The position numbers and the translations under genes were made by a program. Below, piece after piece: positions 49,602-59,859 of a DNA stretch of 64,000 bases. The number at the start of each line of letters is the position of its first letter. Positions within the stretch are counted from its first letter, which is position 1. The notes under the pieces were generated by a model, which had not been told where the DNA came from, made no database searches, and saw only the letters and a list, made by a program, of their open reading frames with translations. This stretch comes from Methylorubrum thiocyanatum. Lineage in GTDB: Bacteria; Pseudomonadota; Alphaproteobacteria; Rhizobiales; Beijerinckiaceae. Location: contig JACJIB010000001.1 in NCBI GenBank assembly GCA_014138645.1, forward strand, positions 620,001-684,000, written 5' to 3'.

Positions 49602-50486
49602 GTGAAACATCGCGCAGCCGTCATCGCCCGTCTCGGGCTCGCCCTATCCGCCGCGTGGGGCCTCGGCGGCACAACCGCCCATGCCGCCTCCGCCGCGCAG
49701 CCCGGCCAGACCATCGGCGTGCCGTTCGGTGCGCCGTTCCCCAAGGGCTTCTACGCCGTGAACCTGTCGAGTTTCGGCGTGCGCGAGACCGCGCCGCTCG
49801 ATTCCGAGAGCAACGTCAACCTGCCGACCCTGCTGTGGGCGACGCCCTTCTCCGTCCTCGGCGGACAGGTGCAGTTCGTCTTCGTTGCGCCCATCGCCGC
49901 CTCCAGCGTGCGGGGCAACCCCTATAACAGCGGCTGGGGCCAGCCCCTGCTGGCGGGTCAGCTCGCCTGGGATCTCGGCGAGGGCGTCGGCGTCAGCTAT
50001 CTCCTCGGCGGCTACCTTCCCTGGGACACGCGCTTCCTGACGCAGTCGCCCTCGCTGAGTCACCGCTTCGCGATCACCTATGCCGCCAACGATTGGGCGA
50101 TCACCGCCAACCTTCTCTACGGCCACATCCTCGAGCCGCGCTCGCCCAACGGCGTGCTCTATCCCGACTACCTCAACCTCGACGTCACCCTGACGAAGAA
50201 GTTCGGCAAGTGGCAGGTCGGCCCGGTCGCCTTCGGCTCGACCGATCTCAAGACCAACGTCGTCGGCTACCGGCAGCAGGGCCAGATCGCGGTCGGCGGC
50301 CTCGTCGGCTACAATTTCGGCTTCATGAACGTTCAGGGCTACGTCACCCGTGACGTGGCCGAGCGCAACTACGGCGGCAAGGAGACCCGCGGCTGGCTGC
50401 GCATCGTCGTCCCGTTCCTGCAGGACAAGAGCGAGGTTCAGCCGAACCGCACCCTGATCACCCGGCGTCAGGCCGAGGGCAGGTAA
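49602..50486 (+). CDS. Outer-membrane transporter of the phenol MetA-deg family
   Basis: The 294-residue product has a signal peptide (MKHRAAVIARLGLALSAAWG, cleaved near HAA-SAAQ) and a beta-barrel-like body with alternating hydrophobic strands, LLAGQLAWDLGEGVGVSYLL, GGYLPWDTRF, FAITYAANDWAITANLLYG, and a C-terminal GWLRIVVPF. This is the PF13557 type, related to FadL-like channels for hydrophobic compounds. It starts at GTG 49602. The AT-rich upstream region is unusual for this window. Confidence 0.75.
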   Translation: MKHRAAVIARLGLALSAAWGLGGTTAHAASAAQPGQTIGVPFGAPFPKGFYAVNLSSFGVRETAPLDSESNVNLPTLLWATPFSVLGGQVQFVFVAPIAASSVRGNPYNSGWGQPLLAGQLAWDLGEGVGVSYLLGGYLPWDTRFLTQSPSLSHRFAITYAANDWAITANLLYGHILEPRSPNGVLYPDYLNLDVTLTKKFGKWQVGPVAFGSTDLKTNVVGYRQQGQIAVGGLVGYNFGFMNVQGYVTRDVAERNYGGKETRGWLRIVVPFLQDKSEVQPNRTLITRRQAEGR

Positions 50487-50827
50487 GCGCCTCTCTCCTC
50501 CATCAGTGATCCGATCCAAGCCGATTCCGACGGTGCTGCCGTCGGGGTCGGCTTTTTTCGTTGCCGTATGCCCCCGTACCGGTCCGGATGCGGCGATGTC
50601 CGCGAGAGGAGCCGCCGGCCGCGCGATCCCGATCCCAGCGCCACCCGCTACCTGGCGGAACTGAACTTTTCTTCCAGTTTTGTTCTTTCATGAACAATGG
50701 TGCCGCCTCCGGTGCTTGCCAGAGCGGCCAAGGCGCCACACAATCGCCGCAGAGAGCCGGGGCCAACCCGGTCGAGTCCGCTCCCGCACCGCGGGCTGAC
50801 GGTGCGGTCCATCAGGGAGGAGACTTC
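50487..50827. other. 341-base interval with terminator and CBS leader
   Basis: The left part holds the transporter terminator at 50518-50558. The right part is the leader of the CBS gene and includes TTGTTC-N6-GAACAA (50680-50697), a small inverted repeat, and the flanking AACTG/CAGTT pair; these could be operator half sites. No gene is seen. Confidence 0.5.
50518..50558 (+). terminator. Rho-independent terminator of the transporter gene
   Basis: AAGCCGATTCCGACGG (50518-50533) pairs with CCGTCGGGGTCGGCTT (50539-50554) with two G-T wobbles and a 5-base loop, followed by six T (50553-50558). Confidence 0.85.
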
Positions 50828-51259
50828 ATGACCGTTGCGCGTATCCTGGCAGAGAAGGGCAGTTCCGTCGTCACGGTGCCGCCGCATCGCACCATCGACG
50901 AGGCGATCCACCTGCTGGCCGAGAAGCAGATCGGCGCCCTCGTGGTCGGCGACGCCGGAGGGCGCGTGATCGGCATCCTGTCCGAGCGTGACGTGATGCG
51001 GGCCTTGGCGAGCGAAGGCGCCTCGGCCCTCGACCGGCCGATCTCACATTACATGACCGCGAAGGTCGTCACCTGCACCCGGCGCGCCAGCATCGAGGAC
51101 GTGATGGAGACGATGACGGAGGGCCGCTTCCGCCACCTGCCGGTGGTCGAGGACGGGCACCTCGTCGGCGTCGTCTCGATCGGCGACGTGGTGAAGCGCC
51201 GGATCGCCACGGTCGAGGCCGAGCACCGGGCGATGCGCGACTACATCACGATGGCCTGA
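50828..51259 (+). CDS. CBS-pair domain protein, 143 residues
   Basis: The product consists of two CBS motifs (TIDEAIHLLAEKQIGALVVG, IGILSERDVMRALASEG, then VTCTRRASIEDVMETMTEGR, HLPVVEDGHLVGVVSIGDVV) and a short helical tail. CBS pairs bind adenine nucleotides or S-adenosylmethionine and often act as regulators of other proteins. It is a stand-alone unit here; partner unknown. The ATG follows AGGGAGGAG, a strong ribosome site. Confidence 0.92.
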   Translation: MTVARILAEKGSSVVTVPPHRTIDEAIHLLAEKQIGALVVGDAGGRVIGILSERDVMRALASEGASALDRPISHYMTAKVVTCTRRASIEDVMETMTEGRFRHLPVVEDGHLVGVVSIGDVVKRRIATVEAEHRAMRDYITMA

Positions 51260-51296
51260 TCCTGGACTTCGTCCTGGGCCCGAGGGCGCGGCGGCC

Positions 51297-52355
51297 TCAA
51301 CTGCGCGCCGCCGCGCCCTCGATCATGCGCCGGATCTCCGGCAACGCCGCCCGTACCGCCTGACGGCCGAGGGTGATTCCGTCGGCCGCGCGATGGAACT
51401 CGAACTGTCCGAACTCGGCGAGGAGCGGCCGGATCGCCACGTCCGGCGGGTCGCTCGCGAGTCGCGCCCGGGAGATCCGGTCCTGGGTGATGTTGAAGGC
51501 GTCGAGCATCACGCGGGCCACGCCGGGGCTGGGCCGGCCGGCGGACAGGTCCGGTGCCGGTCTGCGGCGGCGGCCCATGAGGCGCCGGCTCGCCCCGCTC
51601 AGCAGGCCCCAGCGGCCCCGGCGGCGCACGGTCGCCTCCAGGGTCTGCTCGATCGCCCGCTCGACCGGCACGTCGGCCTCGTCGAGCCCGGGATCGTCCC
51701 GTTCCGGCCGGATCACCCGGGCGGGTGCGCGGGTCTCGCAGGCGAGGTTCACGCAGATCACGAGGTCGGCGCCGAGTTCGCGGGCCAAGCGCACGGGCAC
51801 CGGGTTCACCAGCGTTCCGTCCATCAGCAGGCGTCCCTCGAAGGCGACCGGAGGAAAGATGCCGGGGATGGCGTAGGAGGCCCGCACCGCCTCGACCAGC
51901 GAGCCGCGAGAGAGCCAGACCTCGTGGCCGGTGCCGAGTTCGGTCGCCACGCTGGCAAAGCCGAGGCGCAGATCCTCGATGCGCAGGCCTTCGAGTTCGC
52001 GGGCGAGCCGGCGGCGCAGGCGCTCGCCTGCGATCAAACCCGAGCCGGTGATGCGCGGGTCGAGCAGGCCGACGACCCGGCGGCGGGTGAGGGAGAGCGC
52101 GAAGTCCTTGAGACTGCCGATGTGCCCGGCGGCGTAGGCCCCGCCCACGACGGCGCCGATGGAGCAGCCGGCCACCACCTCCGGATAGATCCCGGCCTCC
52201 TCCAGACCTTCGATCACGCCGATATGCGACCAGCCGCGGGCCGAGCCGCCGCCGAGGGCGAGACCGATGCGGGGGGAGCGGAAACGGGGCGCCACCGGTT
52301 CCACGGCCCCATCCGGAAAGCGGGGCACGGCGGAACGGGACGCCTCGAACATCAT
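51297..52355 (-). CDS. Patatin-like phospholipase family protein
   Basis: The 352-residue product has an N-terminal patatin domain with the oxyanion GGGSARGWSHIGV (about 36-48), catalytic Ser in GCSIGAVVGG and Asp in MDGTLVNPVP, giving a Ser-Asp dyad typical of patatins. The C-terminal 100 residues are Arg-rich with no clear domain. It likely hydrolyses membrane lipids, near or in the cytosolic membrane. ATG 52355 overlaps the hisI stop (ATGA), so it is probably translated with hisI. Confidence 0.9.
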   Translation of the reverse strand: MMFEASRSAVPRFPDGAVEPVAPRFRSPRIGLALGGGSARGWSHIGVIEGLEEAGIYPEVVAGCSIGAVVGGAYAAGHIGSLKDFALSLTRRRVVGLLDPRITGSGLIAGERLRRRLARELEGLRIEDLRLGFASVATELGTGHEVWLSRGSLVEAVRASYAIPGIFPPVAFEGRLLMDGTLVNPVPVRLARELGADLVICVNLACETRAPARVIRPERDDPGLDEADVPVERAIEQTLEATVRRRGRWGLLSGASRRLMGRRRRPAPDLSAGRPSPGVARVMLDAFNITQDRISRARLASDPPDVAIRPLLAEFGQFEFHRAADGITLGRQAVRAALPEIRRMIEGAAARS

Positions 52356-52774
52356 CGCTCCGGATCGGCGGGCACGAGGGCGATGGTGCCGGTCGCGGGA
52401 TCGCGTCGGACCGCGCGGTAGAAGCAGGAGCGGCGGCCGGTATGACAGCAGCCGCCATCGCCCCCGACGTCGACGCGGATCAGGATCGCGTCCTGATCGC
52501 AATCGACCCGCATCTCCACGACGCGCTGGACCTGCCCGGAGGTCGCGCCCTTGTGCCAGAGTTCGCCGCGGGAGCGCGACCAGTACCACGCCTCCCCGGT
52601 CTCCAGGGTGCGCCCGAGCGATTCGGCGTTCATGTGGGCGAGCATCAGCACGCGGCCGTCCTGCGCATCGACGGCGATGCAGGCCACGAGCCCGTCCGGG
52701 CCGAAGCGCGGCGTCAGGGCCGCTCCCTCCTCGACCTCGGCGCGGGTGCCGGGGGACGCGAAACGCTCGGTCAT
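52352..52774 (-). CDS. hisI: Phosphoribosyl-AMP cyclohydrolase
   Basis: The 140-residue product contains LVACIAVDAQDGRVLMLAHM, YWSRSRGELWHKGATSGQVQ, the metal-binding DCDQDAILIRVD and the Cys pair CCHTGRRSCFYR that bind zinc. It opens the ring of phosphoribosyl-AMP in histidine synthesis. Bacteria often fuse this domain to HisE; here HisI is separate. It follows folE by 20 bases on the same strand and overlaps the patatin gene, giving a folE-hisI-patatin operon. Confidence 0.95.
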   Translation of the reverse strand: MTERFASPGTRAEVEEGAALTPRFGPDGLVACIAVDAQDGRVLMLAHMNAESLGRTLETGEAWYWSRSRGELWHKGATSGQVQRVVEMRVDCDQDAILIRVDVGGDGGCCHTGRRSCFYRAVRRDPATGTIALVPADPER

Positions 52775-52794
52775 GATGGGCAAGCCCGGCCGCC

Positions 52795-53604
52795 TCAGCC
52801 CTTCTGGTTCCGCACGAAGGTCAGGAAGCGGACCTGCTCGGACGGATCGGTCCTGTAGACGCCGCGGAACTGGGTGGTGATGGTGGACACACCGGCCTTC
52901 TGCACGCCGCGCATCGCCATGCAGAGGTGCTCCGCCTCGACCATCACGGCGCAGCCGCGGGGCTGAAGGATGCTTTCGATGGTGTCGGCGATCTGCGCCG
53001 TCATCGTCTCCTGCGTCTGCAGGCGGCGGGCGAAGGCATCGACCACGCGGGCGAGCTTGGAGAGGCCGACCACGCCCTTGGTGGGATAGTAGGCGATGTG
53101 GGCGAGCCCCATGAACGGCACCATGTGGTGCTCGCAATGCGAGTAGAATGGGATGTCGCGCACCAGCACGGCGTCCGAATAGCCCTCGACTTCCTCGAAG
53201 ACGCGCTCCAGCAAAGCGTCCGCGTCGGCGCGGTAGCCGCCGAAGATCTGCTCGTAGGCCTTCACCACGCGGGCGGGCGTGTCGAGCAGCCCCTCGCGGG
53301 TCGGGTCGTCGCCGGCCCAGCGCAGCAGCGTGCGCACGGCGGCCTCCGCCTCCTGCCGGCTCGGACGGCCGAGCGCGACCTCGTTCGGCACCCGCTGGGC
53401 CGAATCGGGCAGGGGCGCGATATCGGGGGCGCTCTCGGGGCGGCCGGGATCGTTGGCGCCGCGCATCCCCTGCAAGCCGACCGCGCTCATGCGGCGTTCG
53501 TCGTCGCTCATGCCGTAGGACAGGGATTTGAGGGCGGCATCCATGGCATCTCCGGCCTTCGCCACACGCGCCTTCATGGTCGTGCTGTCAGGCTTGGCGT
53601 ACAT
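52795..53604 (-). CDS. folE: GTP cyclohydrolase I
   Basis: The product of 269 residues has an N-terminal extension of about 80 residues and the FolE core: [40 protein letters not shown] with zinc cysteine and histidine, [52 protein letters not shown]. It makes dihydroneopterin triphosphate from GTP for folate. An inverted repeat CTTAAA-CC-TTTAAG lies just upstream (53624-53637). The start is uncertain; ATG 53577 is a second candidate. Confidence 0.94.
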   Translation of the reverse strand: MYAKPDSTTMKARVAKAGDAMDAALKSLSYGMSDDERRMSAVGLQGMRGANDPGRPESAPDIAPLPDSAQRVPNEVALGRPSRQEAEAAVRTLLRWAGDDPTREGLLDTPARVVKAYEQIFGGYRADADALLERVFEEVEGYSDAVLVRDIPFYSHCEHHMVPFMGLAHIAYYPTKGVVGLSKLARVVDAFARRLQTQETMTAQIADTIESILQPRGCAVMVEAEHLCMAMRGVQKAGVSTITTQFRGVYRTDPSEQVRFLTFVRNQKG

Positions 53605-53826
53605 CGTCGATCCGTCCCGGCGTCTTAAACCTTTAAGTGCCGACGCCCTCGAACGATCCGAATCCTGGGCCAGGGCGTGACCGGGGCCGACGGCGCCATT
53701 CTCGCGGAACGGCGGTGTCGCGCCTATATCGTCGCAATCGCGTCGCCGCGCAATGCGTGGCATGCGTATCTGGCTCAACGATTCCTTGACGCTCACCCGA
53801 GGGCGCCCGCGAGAGGCGTGTCAGCG

Positions 53827-54288
53827 ATGATCGACGACATCTACAACCGCCGCATCCTGGAACTCGCCGCCGACATCCCCCGCCTCGGCCGGCTGGAGGC
53901 GCCGGACGCCACCGCCACCGCCCATTCCAAGCTCTGCGGCTCGACCGTGACCGTCGATCTCAAGCTCGACGCGGACGGCGTCACGGTTGCCGATTTCGCC
54001 CATGACGTGAAAGCCTGCGCGCTCGGTCAGGCCTCCTCCTCGCTCATGGCCCGCCATGTCGTCGGCGCGAGCGCGGACGAATTGCGCGCGGTCCGCGCCC
54101 GGATGCGGGCGATGCTGAAGGAGAGCGGGCCGGTCCCGGACGGGAAATGGGCCGACCTCGCCGTATTGGAGCCGGTGCGGGACTTCCGCGCCCGGCACGC
54201 CTCGACGCTTCTGACCTTCGACGCGGTGGTGGACGCCCTCGATCAGATCGCCGCGCGGACGAATTCCGGCGCGCCCGAAGCGGCCTGA
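53827..54288 (+). CDS. NifU/SufU-like iron-sulfur scaffold protein
   Basis: The 153-residue product matches NifU/IscU-type scaffolds: MIDDIYNRRILELAADIPRL, SKLCGSTVTVDLKLDADG, VKACALGQASSSLMARH. Two of the three cluster-binding cysteines are present (CGS, ACALG); the third is replaced by alanine in FRARHASTLLTF, as in a group of alphaproteobacterial relatives. It may act in SUF-related cluster transfer or as a carrier. The frame upstream of ATG 53827 lacks similarity. Confidence 0.88.
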   Translation: MIDDIYNRRILELAADIPRLGRLEAPDATATAHSKLCGSTVTVDLKLDADGVTVADFAHDVKACALGQASSSLMARHVVGASADELRAVRARMRAMLKESGPVPDGKWADLAVLEPVRDFRARHASTLLTFDAVVDALDQIAARTNSGAPEAA

Positions 54289-54293
54289 GCGTC

Positions 54294-54611
54294 ATGGTCC
54301 GCCGGGCCGCGCACGGGGCGATCCGCGCCTACCAGCTCACGCTGTCCGGGCTGATCGGACGCCAGTGCCGGCACTGGCCGTCCTGTTCGGCCTATACCGA
54401 CGAGGCGATCCAGCGGCACGGTCTCTGGGCCGGCGGCTGGATCGGTGTTGCCCGCATCTGCCGCTGCGGCCCGTTCGGCACCCACGGCATCGACCTCGTC
54501 CCCGAGCGCCTGCCGGAGCGGTCCGCGTGGCACCGCCCGTGGTCCTACGGCCGCTGGCGCGGCGTCGAGGCGCCGCCGCCCCTGACCTGCGAGGCGGTGG
54601 AGGACGGCTGA
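54294..54611 (+). CDS. yidD: Membrane protein insertion efficiency factor
   Basis: The 105-residue product matches YidD: AIRAYQLTLSGLIGRQCRHW, PSCSAYTDEAIQRHG (CSxY) and ICRCGPFGTHGIDLVPE. It assists YidC-mediated insertion of inner-membrane proteins. It starts 6 bases after the stop of the scaffold gene. Confidence 0.93.
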   Translation: MVRRAAHGAIRAYQLTLSGLIGRQCRHWPSCSAYTDEAIQRHGLWAGGWIGVARICRCGPFGTHGIDLVPERLPERSAWHRPWSYGRWRGVEAPPPLTCEAVEDG

Positions 54612-54676
54612 TCGAACGCGTCGGCACCTCCGCCCCTCCGGCGAAAGGGCGGTCCTTCGTTTCGCCGCGCATGAAA

Positions 54677-54704
54677 AAAGCCCCGGCCTTTCGGCCGGGG
54701 CTTT
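54677..54704. terminator. Bidirectional hairpin terminator
   Basis: AAAGCCCCGGCC (54677-54688) pairs exactly with GGCCGGGGCTTT (54693-54704) across TTTC, with A-runs before and a short T-run inside. It separates yidD (plus) from the BI-1 gene (minus). Confidence 0.85.
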
Positions 54705-54730
54705 CCTCGTCTCGGATCCTGCTTCGTCGC

Positions 54731-55498
54731 TTAGCGGCGGTCGCCCATCAGCGAGAGCAGGAACTGGAACATGTTGATGAAGTCCAGGTACAGCGTCAGG
54801 GCGCCGTTGACGGACATCTTGGCCGCGCCCTCGGCGTCGAGGCCGCTGTAGAGGTACATCTCCTTGAGCTTCTGCGTGTCGTAGGCGGTCAGGCCGGCGA
54901 AGATGAGCACGCCGATCACCGAGATCGCGAACTGGAGCGCGGACGAAGCCAGGAAGATGTTCACCAGCGAGGCGATGATCAGGCCGATCAGGCCCATGAT
55001 CAGGAACGAGCCCATGCCCGACAGGCTGCGCTTCGTGGTGTAGCCGTAGAGGCTCAGGCCGCCGAAGGTCGCCGCCGTGATGAAGAACACCCGCACCACG
55101 CTGGCGCCCGTGAACACGAGCAGCAGGGTGGACATCGAGGCGCCCATCACCGCCGCGAAGGCCCAGAACATCATGCGTGCCGAAGAGGCCGACATGCGGT
55201 CCATCCGGAACGAGAACACGAAGATGAAGGCCAGCGGCGCCAGCATCAGCACCCACTTGAAGGGGCTGGTGTAGAGGAACTGCCCGAACGGGGTCAGGGC
55301 GAGGCGGCCGGCGCCGGTCTGCGCGACGGCGGCCATGTTGAGGGCCAGCGCCACGAGACCCGAGATCCCGAGGCCGACGACCATGTTGTTGTAGACGCCC
55401 AGCATGAAGCTGCGCAGGCCCTGGTCGACCTCGACCTGAGAGCCGGCGTACCCCTGCGGCTGGGCGCCGGCACGGAACGGGCTGTTGTCGAATGCCAT
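54731..55498 (-). CDS. Bax inhibitor-1 family membrane protein
   Basis: The 255-residue product has seven transmembrane helices and the BI-1/YccA pattern (VGLGISGLVALALNMAAVAQ, FVFSFRMDRMSASSARMMFW, GLTAYDTQKLKEMYLYSGLD, FINMFQFLLSLMGDRR). Family members affect calcium flow or protease control at the membrane. ATG 55498 follows AAGGGAAAC. Confidence 0.93.
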   Translation of the reverse strand: MAFDNSPFRAGAQPQGYAGSQVEVDQGLRSFMLGVYNNMVVGLGISGLVALALNMAAVAQTGAGRLALTPFGQFLYTSPFKWVLMLAPLAFIFVFSFRMDRMSASSARMMFWAFAAVMGASMSTLLLVFTGASVVRVFFITAATFGGLSLYGYTTKRSLSGMGSFLIMGLIGLIIASLVNIFLASSALQFAISVIGVLIFAGLTAYDTQKLKEMYLYSGLDAEGAAKMSVNGALTLYLDFINMFQFLLSLMGDRR

Positions 55499-55716
55499 GA
55501 AAGTTTCCCTTGGAAGCTCCCGGCGCGGACTTGTGTCGGGGCCCACGCGCGACCCCTGGCGCGTCGAGCGCGCCTCGTGGCCGAATATGTTCGCTGGAAG
55601 ATCCATAAACAAGTGGCCCTCGAGGCAACGGCCGCGTTTTCAACCCTCACAGATGACGAAGATTTTCACGATCGAACGCGGATGAAAAACCGCGATCAAA
55701 CGTAACGGGGTATTTT

Positions 55717-58317
55717 TCAGAACTGGCGGAGATACGGCGCCGGCCGCTGTCCCAGGATGCGCCACGTCCCCGCCAGCCCCACCACGACGGCGAAGACGAC
55801 CGCGAAGGCGGCCACCGCCAGGGCGCCGACCGGGTCGGGCGCGAAGTCCAGGCGCATCACCCTGGCGACGATCACCCAGCCCGCGACCGAGCCGGCGAGG
55901 ATGCCGAAGAGAGCCGTGATGAGCCCCAGCGCGCCGTATTCGAGGGCGTAGGCCGAGAGCAGCCGCATCCGCGTGGCGCCGAGCACCTTCAGCACCACCG
56001 CGTCGTAGAGCCGGGCGCGGTGGCCGGCGGCGAGCGCCCCGGCCAGCACCAGCAGGCTTGCCAGCACCGCGACGACGCTGGCGCCGCGGATCGCCAGGAC
56101 CAGCTTGTGGACGAGGTCGTTGACCGCCTCCAGCGCATCCTTCACCCGCACGGAGGTCACCGAGGGGAAGGCCTTGGCCGCGTCGCGCACCACCTCCGCC
56201 TCCAGCTTCGGGTCCGGGCCGTCGGGCAGGGTCAGGGTCGCGAGATCGGCATGCGGCGCGCCGCGGAAGGTGCCGGGGGAGAACACCATCACGAAGTTGA
56301 TGCCGAGCGAGCGCCACTCGATCTTGCGCAGGTTGGCGACCCGCGCGGTGATCGCGCGGCCGAGCACGTTGACCGTGACCGTGCTGCCGACCTTCAGCCC
56401 CAGGGCGCGGGCCAGTTCGACATCGAAGGAGACGAGCGGCTGGCGCGCCTCCTCCGTGTTCCACCACGTGCCTTCGACGATGCTCGAACCGTCGGGCGGG
56501 GTTTCGGCGTAGGTGATGCCCCGGTCGCCGTCGAGGACCCAGGCGGCGTCCTCCGGCGGCTTGATCTGTCCGGCCGGCACGCCGTCCAGCGCCGTGATCC
56601 GGCCGCGCATCATCGGCACCCGCTCGATCTTGGCGTTGGGCGCATGCGCTCCGAGGAAGGCGGAGAAGCTGTCCGCCTCCCGCGAGGGCACGTCGAGGAA
56701 GAACAGGCTCGGGGCGCGGCCCGGCAGCGAGCTTTCGAGGGCGCGGGTGATGTTGCTGTCGATGGCGCTGAGCGTCACCAGCAGGGTCGTGCCGAGACCG
56801 AGCGAGAGCACCACGGCCGGCGTCAGCGCACCGGGGCGGTGGAGGTTGGCCAGCGCCATGCGCGGCACCATGCCCTTCGGCCGCGGCAGGCGCGCGGCCC
56901 CGGCCATCAGCCCGGCCGCGACGAGGCGCAGCGCCCCGAAGGCGAGGGCGGCGGCGGCCATGAAGATCAGCGCTACCTTGCGGTCGAAGGCGGTGAAGAG
57001 CGCGAGGCCCGCAAGCGCGAGCAGGGCGGCGGCGAGCACCGCGAGGTAGCGCCAGCGCGGCCGGCGCGCGGCCGGATCCACGGCATCGCGGAACAGCCCC
57101 GCGACGGAGACGTCGTGGGCGCGCCCCAGCGGCAGGATCGCAAAGGCCAGCGCCGTCAGCAGGCCGTAGGCGGCCGCGAGCGCGAGGCGGGCCGGGGCGA
57201 TCTCGGGGTTGAGCGGCAGCGGAAGCTGGTCACGGAGCGCGACGTCGAGCAGGAAGGGCAGGGCCGCGCCGACGGCGAGGCCGAGCGCGGTGCTGATCGC
57301 GGCGATCAGCATCACCTGGATCAGGTAGAGCCCGACGACCTGCGAGCCCGGCGCGCCGACGCTCTTGAGGGTCGCGATCGAGCTCTGCTTGCCATCGACG
57401 AAGGCGCGCACGGCATTCGCCACGCCGACCCCGCCGACGATGAGGGCGGTGAGGCCGACGAGCGTGAGGAACTGGGTGAAGCGCTCGATCCCCTTGGCGA
57501 AGCGCGGATCGGCGTTGTCGCGCGCGCGCATCTCGAACCCCGCCTCGGGCAGGGCCTTCTGCACCGCGGCGTTGACGGCGGTCAGGCGCGCGTCGTCGGA
57601 TTGCGGCAGTTGCAGGCGGTAGGTGAAGCGGTTGAGGCTGCCCGGCTGGATCAGGCCGGTGGCGCGCAGGGCGGGCAGCGAGATCAGCAGGCGCGGGCCG
57701 AAGCCGATGCCGGAGCCGATCCGGTCGGGCTCCGAGACGAGGGCGGCGCGGATCTCGATCGGAAAGCCGCCGAGCGTCACCCGGTCGCCGGGTTTGAGAC
57801 CGAGTCGGGTCAGCAGGGCCGGGTCGGCCACGGCGCCGTAGACGCCGTTCCGCTCGGCGATGAGATCCTGCACCGGGCCTTGCGGGTCGGTCTCGACCGT
57901 GCCGACCGCCGGATAGCTCGGATCGACCGCCTTCAGCTCGACCAGGGCCGCGCCGCCATCGCCCGCCACCGCCATGGCGCGCAGGCTCGCGACCTCCGAG
58001 ACCGGCGCCTGCCCATCGAGCACGGCGCGCTCGGCCGGCGTCGCCTCGCGGTTGATCAGGCTGTAGGTGATGTCGCCGCCCAGGATCCGCCGCCCCTCGC
58101 GCCCGAGCCCGCCGGAGAGCGAGGCGGCGATCGAGGTGACGCCGCTGATCGCCGCGACGCCGAGCGCGATACAGGCGATGAACACCCGGAAGCCGGAGAG
58201 CCCGCCGCGCAGTTCGCGCAAGGCGAGTCTGAGGGTGAGCGGCAACCGGGCGGCGAGACCCGCGGGTGAGGGCGGGCCGGGGCGGGAGGCTTCCGGCCGG
58301 GACAGGGTGCCGTGCAT
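55717..58317 (-). CDS. FtsX-like ABC transporter permease, 866 residues
   Basis: The product has two FtsX-type membrane regions with large extracytoplasmic MacB-PCD domains: an N-terminal helix near 40-65 and helices at about 260-430, then 700-860. [60 protein letters not shown] are typical of YbbP/LolE-like permeases that export lipids or lipoproteins. An ATPase partner is not adjacent in this window, unusual for this family. The C-terminal LRQF is at the window side of an intergenic gap. Confidence 0.87.
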   Translation of the reverse strand: MHGTLSRPEASRPGPPSPAGLAARLPLTLRLALRELRGGLSGFRVFIACIALGVAAISGVTSIAASLSGGLGREGRRILGGDITYSLINREATPAERAVLDGQAPVSEVASLRAMAVAGDGGAALVELKAVDPSYPAVGTVETDPQGPVQDLIAERNGVYGAVADPALLTRLGLKPGDRVTLGGFPIEIRAALVSEPDRIGSGIGFGPRLLISLPALRATGLIQPGSLNRFTYRLQLPQSDDARLTAVNAAVQKALPEAGFEMRARDNADPRFAKGIERFTQFLTLVGLTALIVGGVGVANAVRAFVDGKQSSIATLKSVGAPGSQVVGLYLIQVMLIAAISTALGLAVGAALPFLLDVALRDQLPLPLNPEIAPARLALAAAYGLLTALAFAILPLGRAHDVSVAGLFRDAVDPAARRPRWRYLAVLAAALLALAGLALFTAFDRKVALIFMAAAALAFGALRLVAAGLMAGAARLPRPKGMVPRMALANLHRPGALTPAVVLSLGLGTTLLVTLSAIDSNITRALESSLPGRAPSLFFLDVPSREADSFSAFLGAHAPNAKIERVPMMRGRITALDGVPAGQIKPPEDAAWVLDGDRGITYAETPPDGSSIVEGTWWNTEEARQPLVSFDVELARALGLKVGSTVTVNVLGRAITARVANLRKIEWRSLGINFVMVFSPGTFRGAPHADLATLTLPDGPDPKLEAEVVRDAAKAFPSVTSVRVKDALEAVNDLVHKLVLAIRGASVVAVLASLLVLAGALAAGHRARLYDAVVLKVLGATRMRLLSAYALEYGALGLITALFGILAGSVAGWVIVARVMRLDFAPDPVGALAVAAFAVVFAVVVGLAGTWRILGQRPAPYLRQF

Positions 58318-58572
58318 GCGCGCTCAATCTGTTCGTGGCCGGTCCGACCGGCCCGGCCAATCTGGGCATTGACGCGGCGCACGCAACTGTCGCCACCGCC
58401 GCGGGATGCTTCGACGGCTGCGGCACGTCCGGGAAAGGCGCCGATCCTGTCGGGCGGGCTTGGCCCGAACGGTGAACGGGTGTTTCGGCGCCGCGCCGGA
58501 GGTGCTTCCAACCCCCGGCCGCAGCGGCTAAACCCACTCTCCCGCACTCAGCGAAGCGTCGGAAGAAATTCT

Positions 58573-59322
58573 GTGTCGTCCTTGCGCCTTGGCGTGAACA
58601 TCGATCACGTCGCCACTGTCCGCAACGCCCGGGGCGGGGTCTCGCCCGATCCGGTGCGGGCCGCCCGCGAGGCCGTGGCGGCGGGTGCCGACGGCATCAC
58701 CGCGCATTTGCGCGAGGATCGCCGCCATATCCGCGATGCCGACATCGCGGCGCTCAAGGCGCTGCCGGTGCCGCTCAACCTCGAGATGGCGGCGACCGAC
58801 GAGATGGTCGGCATCGCGCTCGCCACCCGGCCGCATGCCGCCTGTCTGGTGCCGGAGAAGCGCGAGGAGCGCACCACCGAAGGCGGGCTCGACATCATCG
58901 CCGGCCGCGCGCATCTGGCGCCGCGCATCGCGGACCTGTCAGCGGCGGGCATCCGCGTCTCGCTCTTCGTCGAGCCCGACGAGGCGGTGATGGAGGCGGC
59001 CCACGCCCTGCGCGCGCCCGTCGTCGAGCTGCATACGGGGAGCTACTGCGAGGCGGTGATCGCGGGCGATCCGGACAGGATCGCGCATGAGCTCGGCCGC
59101 ATCGTGCGCGCCGCCGCCCACGGCGCCGGGCTCGGCCTGGAGATCCATGCCGGCCACGGCCTCACCGTCGAGAGCGTCGGCCCGGTGGCGGCGCTGCCGC
59201 AGATCCGCGAGCTGAACATCGGCCATGCGCTGATCGCCGAGGCGATCTTCGTCGGCCTGCGGCAGGCGGTCCACGATATGCGCGCGGCGATGGACCGGGC
59301 GCGGCGGCAGGCCGAACCGTGA
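58573..59322 (+). CDS. pdxJ: Pyridoxine 5'-phosphate synthase
   Basis: The 249-residue product starts at GTG 58573 with [20 protein letters not shown] and has [47 protein letters not shown] and [14 protein letters not shown]. It joins 1-deoxyxylulose 5-phosphate and 3-amino-2-oxopropyl phosphate to form pyridoxine phosphate. Its stop overlaps the acpS start (GTGA). It opens a pdxJ-acpS-lepB-rnc-era cluster typical of alphaproteobacteria. Confidence 0.96.
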   Translation: MSSLRLGVNIDHVATVRNARGGVSPDPVRAAREAVAAGADGITAHLREDRRHIRDADIAALKALPVPLNLEMAATDEMVGIALATRPHAACLVPEKREERTTEGGLDIIAGRAHLAPRIADLSAAGIRVSLFVEPDEAVMEAAHALRAPVVELHTGSYCEAVIAGDPDRIAHELGRIVRAAAHGAGLGLEIHAGHGLTVESVGPVAALPQIRELNIGHALIAEAIFVGLRQAVHDMRAAMDRARRQAEP

Positions 59323-59729
59323 TCCTCGGCATCGGCACCGATCTCTGCGACATCCGGCGCATCGAGAACTCGCTGGAGCGCTTCGGCGAGCGCTTCACCC
59401 ACCGCGTCTTCACCGACGGCGAGCGAGAAAAATGCGACCGCCGCGCGGCCCGCGGCCCCTCCTACGCGCGGCGCTTCGCCGCCAAGGAGGCCTGCGCCAA
59501 GGCGCTGGGCACCGGGATGAGCCAGGGCGTGTTCTGGCGCGACATGGAGGTGGTCAACGCGGCCAGCGGCCAGCCGACCCTGCGCCTCACCGGAGGTGCG
59601 CGGGAGCACCTCGCCCGCATGGTGCCGCCGGGCTACGAGGCGCGGCTGCACGTGACCCTCACGGACGAACCGCCCCTGGCGCAGGCCTTCGTCATCATCG
59701 AAGCCGTTCCGGTCGCGGGCGCATCATAG
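59319..59729 (+). CDS. acpS: Holo-acyl carrier protein synthase
   Basis: The 136-residue product has the AcpS signature: [20 protein letters not shown] at the start (Asp of GTD binds Mg) and [20 protein letters not shown] (Glu of KEA). It transfers phosphopantetheine onto acyl carrier protein. It begins at a GTG overlapping the pdxJ stop and continues the operon. Confidence 0.95.
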   Translation: MILGIGTDLCDIRRIENSLERFGERFTHRVFTDGEREKCDRRAARGPSYARRFAAKEACAKALGTGMSQGVFWRDMEVVNAASGQPTLRLTGGAREHLARMVPPGYEARLHVTLTDEPPLAQAFVIIEAVPVAGAS

Positions 59730-59859
59730 GTTTGTATTCACTTGCGCTCCGCGTTGCGGGGCGGCGCGGCATAGTCTAGACCCGCCGCCCAGCAGGACAG
59801 CCACCGCCAACCGGGACGCGGCTGCCGACGAGACGGCGGGGCCGGAGGCTGCATCACTC

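Noticed and set aside
51684..51700. CGGGATCGTCCCG inside the patatin gene as a third copy of the palindrome core
   Set aside because: It is within coding sequence, only partly matches, and fits codon usage.
56020..58269. Plus-strand frame of 749 codons opposite the FtsX-type permease
   Set aside because: Low-complexity Arg/Glu/Gly-rich product with no family, opposite a well-supported permease.
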